Origin: Asterionellopsis glacialis
Lineage: Eukaryota > Bacillariophyta > Plagiogrammaphyceae > Rhaphoneidales > Asterionellopsidaceae
DNA length: 53,243 nucleotides
Assembly (NCBI GenBank): GCA_014885115.2
Contig: WKLE02003353.1
Location: 1 to 53,243, forward strand
Direction: 5' to 3'
The translations under genes and the position numbers were made by a program. Each line of letters opens with the position of its first letter. The stretch's first letter is position 1. The notes under the pieces are model-generated. The model did no database searches. It saw only the letters and a list, made by a program, of their open reading frames with translations, and had not been told where the DNA came from. Below are positions 44,241 through 53,243 of this stretch, one piece after another.

Positions 44241-46412
44241 ATGGCATCAACTCCACTACCATATCAAATAACAAAACAATCAAAATCATTTGAATCCAAT
44301 CAAAATATGAATGTCGAAGCACCGACAGGTCAAAATGTGAATTCTTCATCTTTGATTCCAAAGCAGAATGAGGCTTCTCATTATCAACAGCAACAACAAC
44401 AACAACTCAGCAACCATGATGAAGAATTGTTGACGCCACATCCACATGATGTTTTATGTGGTCGAGGTGGATTGACCAACAATCATAAGGGAAACGCATG
44501 GTATCGACGATTAGTTTCTTGTAATCGTCCACTGTACAGATCATCTCCCAAGCATACAAAATTATTAGTTAGTAAGGCTATCGTGGAAGCTGTGTTTTCT
44601 CAATCACCTCCAGGACGATTTCTAGAACGGCACAAAAAGACGGGTTTGTGGTCGCCGGTCCCATATAAGAGAGCTGTTGATAAAACATCACAAGCCTTAC
44701 GTGAGAAAGAACGACAGGAAACCGAACTGCATCTGCCTCCTCATGTCAACAGCGGTGGAGAAGGCAGACTGGCGAACCAGCAGAGTATGCAACAAGATAC
44801 TAATTTGACTGGAAAGTCTAATGGCAAAATGTCCTTGCAAGAATTAGCCATGGCAGCTGTGGAGCGTGCTGGTGGTATGCCGGATCAAATGCAAACATCA
44901 GCACCACCCTCACCCTCAAAACCAGCTTTATCAGCACCAACACCCGAAATCAAACCAGCAGAGCAGACCTCTAGTATCAATTCCAAAATTCCAACCAAGT
45001 TTAACAGTATTTCTGCTACAGGTGCACCTCTTAGTGTTCCAGCTTACTCGGAATCTCTAGCAAAACATCACAATCAGTATCACCATCCTCCTCCTGCTCC
45101 CCAGCCTGTGTCAGCTCAATCATTCGCTTTTCCACAACAACGAGTGCAACAGGGACAACAAGAAGCACATGCAAAATTTCCGCCATTCCGAACACACTTG
45201 AACGACCAAAGCTCCCAATGTACATCACAACGTCCAACTGCCGATGTAATCATGACTCCCGCGAACGGATCTACGACTGATTCTGCTCCATCCAGAAACA
45301 CACAATCGATATCGGGAAAGAAACACAATGACACTACTCATCCCTCACCACCAAACCAAGAGAAAAAGCCTAGACTGTCATGGAATCACCACCATCACCA
45401 TCATCATTCAATACGACCACCCCAAGCGCAACAAGAACAGCAATATCATAGACATCCATCTCATCCTGAACATACCCAACAAACTGAAGTCTCATCCGCA
45501 CCACCACCACCACCACCACCTTTAGCGACATCTTCATCATCTAGATCTTCACCAGTACCACCCATGCTAGAATCTCTACAAACAAGAGCATCATCTCTAT
45601 TTCGATTTCTAAAGGATACCAATATATATCCTGAAAGCACTACTGCAAATAATAACACAACTCAATTCACAAAGACCGACACTAGTGAGAAAATACCGAT
45701 CCAACCTACAGCATCACAGCAACAACCACAGGAGGACGAAAACAGGAGCAAAGATTATACCGAAGCACCCGTTCATGGCAATAAAGGTATTGACGTTACT
45801 ACCGGTAAAGCCAACAAGGTCAACGATAGTATGAGCACCTCTAGTACAACTAGTCGCAGTAGCGGCAGTATTAGTGACACACCACTGTTGACACAGTTAG
45901 TAAATGTAGCAACATCAGAATACTACCTCAGAGAAAAACAAAAGAAGAAAGAAAAACATCATAAGCAGCAGCAGCACCATCATCGAAAACAAAACATCTC
46001 TACTGATAATGACAAGAATGATACCATGATCGATTTTGATCCAACACAAGATATGCCAGCTTTAATGAACATTGCATCCGCACCATTTCGACAAGTGTCA
46101 TCTTGGGGTATGCCAGGTGTAGCAGATGCTATATCAGTATCCTCACATTCTTCAACTTCTTCCTCCAAATCACCATCACCAGTTGAAGCAAAACCCTCAT
46201 CCAATAAGAATCCCGCTTCTGGTGCTAATCATCATCATGAAGGATGCAAAGAAATTCTAGCTGGTGTCGATGGGAAAAAAAAGGTAGTGGGTGTAACAGG
46301 TGGAACTAGTTACAAACGTACAAGTACCAGCAGTAGTGGTAAACCATCACTTTTGGATGATTACGACGAGTCTCCCGTAGAAGCAAGGCTAAGAACATTA
46401 TTGCCAGGATAA
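44241..46412 (+). CDS. DUF6824 'DVLCGRGG' protein with disordered tail
   Basis: This is a single-exon gene of 723 residues. After a Gln-rich N-terminus, the conserved domain spans about residues 65-155: PHDVLCGRGGLTNNHKGN, WYRRLV, KLLVSKAIVEAV, PPGRFLERHKKTGLWSPV and KTSQALREKERQ. This domain is greatly expanded in diatoms and related stramenopiles; its biochemical role is not established, although it is often found in putative nuclear regulators. The remaining 550 residues are low complexity: Pro, His, Gln and Ser runs, a coiled basic KQKKKEKHHKQQQ patch, and no second domain. The conserved WYRRLV and GRF..R positions suggest a folded, possibly nucleic-acid-binding unit, which is inference only. 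This is one of the best lineage markers in the window. Confidence 0.92.
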   Translation: MASTPLPYQITKQSKSFESNQNMNVEAPTGQNVNSSSLIPKQNEASHYQQQQQQQLSNHDEELLTPHPHDVLCGRGGLTNNHKGNAWYRRLVSCNRPLYRSSPKHTKLLVSKAIVEAVFSQSPPGRFLERHKKTGLWSPVPYKRAVDKTSQALREKERQETELHLPPHVNSGGEGRLANQQSMQQDTNLTGKSNGKMSLQELAMAAVERAGGMPDQMQTSAPPSPSKPALSAPTPEIKPAEQTSSINSKIPTKFNSISATGAPLSVPAYSESLAKHHNQYHHPPPAPQPVSAQSFAFPQQRVQQGQQEAHAKFPPFRTHLNDQSSQCTSQRPTADVIMTPANGSTTDSAPSRNTQSISGKKHNDTTHPSPPNQEKKPRLSWNHHHHHHHSIRPPQAQQEQQYHRHPSHPEHTQQTEVSSAPPPPPPPLATSSSSRSSPVPPMLESLQTRASSLFRFLKDTNIYPESTTANNNTTQFTKTDTSEKIPIQPTASQQQPQEDENRSKDYTEAPVHGNKGIDVTTGKANKVNDSMSTSSTTSRSSGSISDTPLLTQLVNVATSEYYLREKQKKKEKHHKQQQHHHRKQNISTDNDKNDTMIDFDPTQDMPALMNIASAPFRQVSSWGMPGVADAISVSSHSSTSSSKSPSPVEAKPSSNKNPASGANHHHEGCKEILAGVDGKKKVVGVTGGTSYKRTSTSSSGKPSLLDDYDESPVEARLRTLLPG

Positions 46413-46844
46413 ATACTGAATGTAGAGTTGGATGTAGGAGTTCATAGGATGGTCGACTTTTATGACATATAAAAACAAACAACCAAACATGTGTCACATA
46501 GCCGAGCAATAAGGACAATCTAAATCAGATTGATTCTACATTTGAAAGTCATCACTTTGGAACCACTGGCTTTAGAAAGTCAATAGGAGCTAAATGACTC
46601 TCAACATGAATTTTCTAAAGAGGTCTCTTGTTCCACCTACGAAATTTTTAGTTCAATATTATATACTATCTATATTATCTATCGTTACTATTTTTTACTT
46701 TGTTTTTTTAGTTCTTGGGTGTTGGTTTTTCATCTGTAGCATTTTTTAAAAGAGTCTTGTATGCATGTTCGTTGTGATTATTGCACGGTTCAGAGTAGTG
46801 GTATCAAGTCTTTCCCATTCGCTTAATCTTGCTTTTAGCTTGTT
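46413..46844. other. Convergent spacer, DUF6824 and TPR genes
   Basis: This 432-bp AT-rich spacer lies between two 3' ends. No gene was seen. Confidence 0.5.
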
Positions 46845-47627
46845 TTAGGGAGCAAGATTATCAAGGCTCGTAGCAACATTAACAAGTTTGGAATCACACA
46901 TCTTTTGCAAGATTTCAAGTGATTCCTTGTATAAATCTTGAGCGTGCTGCTTGTTTCCGAGTTTGACATGAAGATGTGCCAAATTTCGGAGTGTATTGAC
47001 CAAATCCATATTCTTTTCATCTTGATGCTTGATGGTCTTCATATACTTACCAATCATGACCTCGTAGGATTCTAAATCACCGGATGTGATTTCGTGTAGT
47101 GATTTCGTCATGTCTTGAATATCTTCATCCATATCCAAATAGACACCACGTTTAATCATCAAGGCCTCTTCATACATGGATTTAGCTTGTTCATAATCAC
47201 CCAAGTTACCATGTACAAGTCCAAGACTATCATAAGTTGCTGCCATATTGACATTCTGACCATGTTCACCATAAACTTGTTTCATCATGTCAAGAGCTTC
47301 ATTGTACTAGATATGGAAAACAAAAAGGAACAATGGTGTCAATCAGAGTAAGATTTAGTTTTCTAAATATCTCAAGAAAGCAATAGTAACGCAACGCAAT
47401 AGGACACTTACCTTCATTTTAGCTTCACCTACTTTGCCAGCATCAAAAAAGACATCTCCAACTTCCTTAAGTACATTTGCAACCTTTTCATTCGGTTTTG
47501 TTCCATAATCATACTTCAACGTCCTGAGAGCACGATCATACTCTTCCAAGGCAGTTGACAATGATTGAGATTTAAACATGTGCGGCTGTGCCGCAAAGAG
47601 GAAAGGGACAAGACGAAGGAGCATCAT
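46845..47627 (-). CDS. Tetratricopeptide-repeat protein, kinesin-light-chain-like repeats
   Basis: Exons 47627-47412 and 47306-46845 are joined across a 105-bp intron (donor GTAAGT, acceptor ATCTAG) and give 225 residues. The junction AKMK/YNEALDMMKQVYG restores a TPR helix. Three to four TPR units of about 42 residues are visible, the clearest being MAATYDSLGLVHGNLGDYEQA followed by MYEEALMIK, and later LRNLAHLHVKLGNKQHAQDL. This spacing is typical of kinesin-light-chain/NPHP3-style TPRs, which mediate protein-protein contacts. The N-terminus MMLLRLVPFLFAAQ is hydrophobic and could be a weak signal or mitochondrial presequence. The partner and role are unknown. Confidence 0.85.
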
Positions 47628-49094
47628 GGTTTATGTAGAGAGTTGCAGTTAGAAGTTGTTGTGCTTGTTTGTCGTTGTTGACAATGGATCGTTTGTTTGC
47701 AAGATGCAATCTTATTCTTTATGAAATTTAATGGCACGTGTAAGAGAGATGCAGTGGCAGGGGGGGAGGGGGGGTCCGAAAGTTTTCTTTTCTGTGGAGT
47801 GACATTGGGGTTCGCATCACTCAACCTTCTTCTACATGCTCTGGACGAAGAATCCGGGTGCACTTTCGTTCACGATTGCTTTTAGCATGTTTATCGTGTT
47901 GATCTTACTGTAGAGTCTAGAAGAGAGATGGTAGAATGTACTTTTCTATGATTGAATCGTGCAATTTGTTTGACATCTATCCAAAGTCCTTTTGTATCCA
48001 AAAAGGATCGAATCAGAATTATTTCCATGTTCAGTTGCCGGAAAAATGTGAAGCAACGGTCCAATAAGATTATTTCAATGCGAATCGTATTAATTATGAA
48101 TCTCCTACGAGTTCGCCGAAATAAACATGTGGGAATGTGTCATGCGCTGTATCGCTCCAGGGAGTTCGGGAAATCGACGTTTTGATGATGCTTGTTCGGG
48201 GTGTTCTAGGTGTCGACGCGCGACAGAAAAGAAACGTCAAGAGATGCGAATCTATCTACATTTATTTATCATCTGAAAATGGGAACCCTCTCCTCTGAGT
48301 CTTGCTCCCTTACTGTTTCGTGAAAGTGAGAAATTGAGCACTTCCGATCTGTCGCAAATCAGTAAACTCTCAAATCGGAACGACATAAGGTGGTCAGTCG
48401 TAATGCTCAAAGATCCTATCCTGGAAAACAAGATCCTATCCACCCAAGATCCAGACTGTCTTCCGCATGTTGAACATAATAATTATGTGCGCAGAGTTGC
48501 AGTTTTGCAAGATCAATTTCACTCCACATCACAGACTCACCGATGAGACATCAACACTGCACAGTACAAGTGCTACACAGATTCTACGTACGAGCATTGC
48601 ATTACTGCACAGAAAAGACATCAAGAGATACATAAAAGCGTGACATAAAATTTTGAAAAACGTTAAATGGAAGTTAGAACGGATTTAGAAAAAAGGATTC
48701 CACTTATTTTAATTGGCTTAACATATGCTCATGACGTCATAGGTGTCAAGCTCATTTTGTATCTGCATGTGAGTCTTGACCCGTCACGCCGTAAATTCTA
48801 CTCACCTCTTGATATGTCTCGATGGTTCAAGGTGGTAGGCAGTATGTAGAGATGCCAATCAACGAGAAAAAAACGAGACAAAATCAAAATGTCAGATTGG
48901 AAAAGAATCCAAAACAGAAAGACACAGCCGCACAGATAGCACGTGCAAATTCGCGAGAGAAAAAGTGTTCTCATAGTCTAGATTTTTGGACGACACACAA
49001 CAAGATTTTTATCGTTGGTACTTTGTGCTCTCTATTGATTACTCCTCCCAATATTGGAAACAAAGTCATTTACTAATTACTGCCTACAAACAAG
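47628..49094. other. Divergent spacer between TPR and H+-pyrophosphatase genes
   Basis: This 1.47 kb stretch holds two 5' ends. A G-rich tract (about 47760-47774, GGGGGGAGGGGGGG) lies about 135 bp upstream of the TPR start. A TGACGTCA element at about 48731-48738 is a perfect CRE/bZIP-type palindrome upstream of the pyrophosphatase. No gene was recognised. Confidence 0.45.
48731..48738. promoter_or_regulatory. TGACGTCA palindrome (CRE/bZIP-type site)
   Basis: A perfect 8-bp TGACGTCA lies about 360 bp upstream of the H+-pyrophosphatase start codon. This is the consensus for CREB/ATF-type bZIP factors. Diatom aureochromes are bZIP proteins that bind TGACGT cores, so light or CO2-type control is possible, but one site alone proves little. 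Confidence 0.4.
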
Positions 49095-51788
49095 ATGGGT
49101 TATAACAGAGTTTGCTATAATGCAACAAACGATGACTATGACTCGGGAACGGTCGTCAGTGTAAGTCCATTTTCGTGTCCAAAGAACACAAAAAATCATT
49201 TGTCGTGTCAATGCTCGTATCTATTTATTCAGGCACTCACTTACCCTCAACCTCGTCTGATATAATTCTCTCGTTTCACCTTGTCCTACAACTAATATGG
49301 ACACATCTCAACCGCTGCAATCTTACTCCATCGATCATATGATGCATACTTTCCCATTATTATTATTCTTTAATATAGTCGGAATTCCCCTGCAATGCCG
49401 ACGCCATTGATGCCATCAGTTTGCCATTAACGGCTGCTGGTTTAGGACTAATCATGGTCCTTTACTGTATGAAAAAACTAGCAACTGCCCCTCGAGGATC
49501 TGATTTGATGAATCGTCTATCAGATCAAATCAAATCAGGCGCCCGTGCCTTTTTAGTCACTGAATACAAATATTTGAGTGTATTTGTGTTGGTGGTCTTT
49601 GGCATTTTGGTCGCTCTGTATTCCTCCGACCCTCCTTCTGGTGAACACACAGATGGTATTCGTTACGGTTCATGCTTCTTGGCAGGCGCCTTTTTATCCG
49701 CTGCTGCCGGCTGGGGTGGTATGTCTGTCGCCACCGACGCCAATGTCCGTACAACTCAAGCTGCCGACAAGGAAGGATTAGCTGTTGCACTCCGCGTTGC
49801 CTTTACAGGTGGAGCTGTCATGGGCTTTACTGTTGTCAGTTTAGGTCTCATGGGATTATCCATTTTCTTCTATTTGGTATCTTTGGGATACGGCCATGAG
49901 AATGGAACTAATGAAGAGGGTCTCAAGTATGCCGCTGATGCTCTTGCCGGCTTTGGCTTTGGTGCATCATCTATTGCTCTCTTTGCCCGTGTAGCTGGTG
50001 GTATTTACACCAAGGCTGCTGATGTCGGCGCTGACCTCGTCGGTAAGGTCGAGATGGATATCCCTGAAGATGACCCTCGAAACCCAGCTGTCATTGCTGA
50101 CAATGTCGGTGACAATGTTGGTGATGTTGCTGGTATGGGTGCTGATTTATTCGAATCCTTTGTCGGTTCCATCATTGCTGCTGTTACCTTGGCAGATGGT
50201 GATATCGCACTTATGATCCTACCATTCTGGGTTGCTGGTGCAGGTATTGTTGCCTCTATCCTTGGATTCTTTGCTGTAGGTACCAAGGATGGTGCATCCC
50301 AGAAGGAATTACTCTTTGCTCTTCACAAGGGGGTATTGGCATCCTCCGTCTTTGTCATTGGCTTTTGCGCACTCATCATTGCCTTTCTCTTTGAAGGTCG
50401 CGAAGAATATGGATGGAAGATTTTTGCCTGTATTATCATTGGTTTAGTCGCTGGTGTACTTATTGGTCAAGCCACCGAATACTTTACTTCCTATGAATAC
50501 TACCCCACCAAGTCAATTACAGAAGCCGGTATTACCGGACCTGCCACTGTCATCATTCAAGGTTTGGGTATTGGTATGATTTCCTGTGTTGCACCCGTAC
50601 TTGTCATTGTAGCCACCATTTTAGGTTGTGATGCACTTGCTAATGAATATGGTATTGCCATGGCAGCTGTGGGTATGCTTTCCACCTTGGGTGTTACTCT
50701 GGCCACGGATGCCTATGGTCCCATTGCTGACAATGCCGGTGGTATTGCTGAAATGGCTGAATTAGATGAACGTGTCCGTGAAACTACTGATGCTCTTGAT
50801 GCTCTTGGTAATACCACTGCCGCTACTGGTAAGGGTTTTGCCATTGGTTCAGCTGTCCTCACCGCCTTGTCACTCCTTAGTGCCTTCAAGGATGCCGCTG
50901 GTATTAAAACTGTTGATATTGGTAACCCCATCGTTTTGAGTGGTGCTCTTATTGGAGCCATGCTTCCCTTTTTGTTTGCTGCACTTACCATGTTGAGTGT
51001 TCAAAAGGTACGATTTCACTAGGAGAAACGAAATTTGATGTTTTTTTGGGCCAAGTTGTTGCCTTTCTTGCTTTTTATAAAAACTAGATGTTTCTCACCA
51101 AGTCCTCTCTTGGTGTTGTTTTGATTGTTTGTATACTCTGTTATTACAGGCTGCTGGTGCCATTATTATTGAAGTTCGTCGCCAATTCCACGAAATTCCA
51201 GGATTACGTGAAGGTAATGCCGAAGCTGACTCCGACAAGTGTGTTGCTATTTCTACACAAAGCAGTATCGAAGAAATGATTTTACCAGGTCTCTACGCTA
51301 TTTTGGCCCCCATTACGGTTGGTTTCCTCATTGGACCCAAGTGTCTTACTGGACTTTTGGGTGGATCCATCGCCTCTGGTATGATGCTTGCCATTATGAT
51401 GGCCAATGCCGGTGGTGCATGGGACAACTCCAAAAAGTACATTGAAATTGAAGGTGCTGCCGGTGGCAAGGGTACCGAAACTCACAAGGCCTGTGTTGTA
51501 GGTGATACCGTGGGTGATCCCTTTAAGGATACCTCGGGTCCTGCACTCAACATTTTAATCAAGCTCATGAGTATCATTTCTCTTACCATTGCTCCCCTCA
51601 TGGAAAACAAGGACGATTGGGATGACTTTTGGATTGGACTCATTCCCTTGGCAATCATGATTATTGGTACTTACATTGTAGGCAAACTCTTTTGGTCTGA
51701 ATCAGCTGACATTACTGCTGATATTGGTGGTAGTGACAAGAAGGAAAACATTGACATGGTCAATGCGGAAAATGAAGATGCTGCCTAA
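49095..51788 (+). CDS. K+-dependent vacuolar-type H+-translocating pyrophosphatase
   Basis: Three exons (49095-49160, 49379-51007, 51150-51788) give 777 residues, close to the 760-780 of plant V-PPases. Exon 1 codes 22 residues in phase 0 and joins [21 protein letters not shown]. The enzyme couples PPi hydrolysis to H+ pumping into vacuoles or acidocalcisomes. Multiple membrane helices are evident. The PPi/Mg site [11 protein letters not shown] starts near residue 237, with the second acidic motif [21 protein letters not shown] just after it. [16 protein letters not shown] near residue 499 carries the Ala typical of K+-dependent (type I) enzymes, where K+-independent ones have Lys. The C-terminal [20 protein letters not shown] is intact. 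Codon use is C-rich, as in the eL8 and EF-Tu genes, suggesting high expression. Confidence 0.96.
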
Positions 51789-53243
51789 ATACCCAAAAAA
51801 CAATTGGAACAGGAAAAAAAAAAAAAAAACAAGAATCGATTCAAGTGTGTAGAAATTCTACTCATTTGTTCTGTATTGATTCTTTTTTTTCTTCTGGAAA
51901 ACTCCCCAGATATATATTGTGTGTTTCGTGATGTTTCGTCGGAATTTTAATGTAGATACATAACGTACTATTGTGTAGGAAAAACAAATGAAAACTAGAG
52001 TTTTACTTGACTTTTTTGTTTCGTGTTGAGGTACTAATTTTTGGATGTATAAGAGGTCTGTTTATCTGAAGTTTGGTAAATCATATTCAGTTCTGTATTA
52101 AAAAATATTTTATACGACACTCCATATTCTCTTTTCTTCTTGAATATTCAAGGATTGACAGGATGACTTACTTTCTGTCGATCTGTCTTCAATAGTCTAA
52201 CATGACTGTCTGGGTGCTGATGGTTTTCTGGAGACCACCATAATAATATAATCTCATTGTTATGCGATTAGAAGAGTTTGATACAAAACATGTATTATTT
52301 ATATTTAGTCTTACAACAAAAAAGAGGACACAGATTTTGATTGGAGTTGGACAACCTGTTTTACAAAGAATATTTATTAACCCTTTAGCCACGGATATTT
52401 TCCCGGCCTTTTGACAGCCGCCTCTAGAGATTAATTTTTTTCGGAAATCTCGTTTTCCATACACCATATCCCTTATTTTTTTGGTAAACGTATTCGCTCT
52501 ATCAATCCACCACGTAGTGTCTAACCAGGACAAGCTTGCAATTTCCGAAAATTTTTAAGAAAAACAAGCATGCCAGAGGCAACAGTACAGTACCCCTACG
52601 TATTTCCTCTCAAAACACGGTAATATTGGTGGTGATTCCGGAAAAACGGTCGGAAAAAGTAAAGGAACCCAAGGTTCCTGCACTTTTTCCGAGTGGGTTT
52701 TTAAGAAAAAATATCATGTCCCATTTTTTGTGTAGAAAGTACGGATGCTCTCTTTATTACTGATGTGCTACCTGTACATGGTACCGGTACCCTGGTACTC
52801 CTCTTTCTACCAGGTACCTGGTACGTGTATTTGTCAGTATATCCCATATCCTTTTTTTTTTGACTGCTGACTGATCGCAGGACTTGATATCAGCAGGGAA
52901 CTGTAACTGTAGTTGGCCTTTAAGTCCAAATTTTTTACTTACATATCTAATTACAGTGCAGAAAAATAAAAGTTCTTAATTACAAGGTACTGTTCTTAAT
53001 AAAATTATTATTTATTATTAACAGGGAAACAGCAAAAAGCTCTCAACCTGGTACGCTACCTTTAACCATGGATCAAATCACACTAGACGCGATAGTTGCA
53101 AAATCATTAGTTGGAAAAGGTCCAAGGCGATTCTTTATTATCATTGAACTATAAATCTCGCAACCACCTGCGGGGCATAAAAACATGACCTCGCAGGACT
53201 CTAGGTCCTAAATCTTCTTTATCCGCCTATCATCATCTTTTCG
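51789..53243. other. Right-end region without supported gene
   Basis: This stretch contains the pyrophosphatase 3' UTR (an A16-type run near 51817), AT-rich sequence, and overlapping TACCAGGTAC/TACCTGGTAC words at 52808-52824 with further copies near 52789 and 53046. A 114-codon minus-strand frame (52189-52533) has no recognisable domain. A short frame from an ATG at 53068 stops after 28 codons. Confidence 0.4.

Noticed and set aside
52189..52533. 114-codon minus-strand frame near the right end
   Set aside because: Considered as a transposase or retroelement fragment because of TTWWIDRAN-like sequence, but no catalytic motif, terminal repeat or family match could be supported.
53068..53154. 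28-codon frame starting MDQITLDAIVAKSLVGKG
   Set aside because: Short, no splice donor recognised, and too close to the window edge to judge.

Overview
The window reads as nuclear DNA of a photosynthetic stramenopile, most probably a diatom. The evidence is a DUF6824-type 'DVLCGRGG' protein (a domain expanded in diatoms), pre-proteins with an ER signal peptide followed by a plastid-type F or W cleavage context, spliceosomal GT-AG introns of about 105-357 bp, long N/Q/T/S low-complexity tracts in regulatory proteins, a eukaryotic selenocysteine tRNA, and AT-rich intergenic DNA. I cannot name the species. No bacterial operon, phage, CRISPR or intact transposon was seen.

Layout, left to right. 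0-10 kb: an RBBP4/MSI1 histone chaperone, a NatC auxiliary LSM protein (NAA38-like), a WD40-cyclophilin (PPWD1-like) and an unknown plastid-targeted protein. 10-23 kb: a very large PPR protein with 44-residue repeats, a gene-poor 3.4 kb spacer, a DOMON/copper monooxygenase (dopamine beta-monooxygenase family) and an organellar pseudouridine synthase. 23-29 kb: ribosomal protein eL8 with an ATG-only first exon, tRNA-Sec(UCA), a membrane-anchored 5'-nucleotidase-type phosphoesterase and the U3 snoRNP protein IMP3. 31-39 kb: a CCT-domain regulator, mitochondrial EF-Tu, a Cu/Zn-SOD-fold protein that has lost its metal ligands, and a thylakoid-lumen candidate. 39-53 kb: an ankyrin-HDAC fusion, the DUF6824 protein, a TPR protein and a K+-dependent vacuolar H+-pyrophosphatase.

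The genes are a mix of housekeeping functions and are not a co-regulated cluster. Several share themes: chromatin (RBBP4, HDAC), RNA processing and translation (PPWD1, PPR, pseudouridine synthase, eL8, IMP3, EF-Tu, tRNA-Sec) and plastid biology. Ten of the 18 protein genes were re-joined here across introns by reading frame and family conservation.

The points most worth a second look are the metal-site-free SOD homologue, the tRNA-Sec gene, the 44-residue PPR array with readable base-specificity positions, the stop-free 3n intron next to a catalytic motif, the CCT protein with six SUMO-consensus sites, and a 10-bp near-palindrome (TACCWGGTAC) that recurs only in intergenic DNA.
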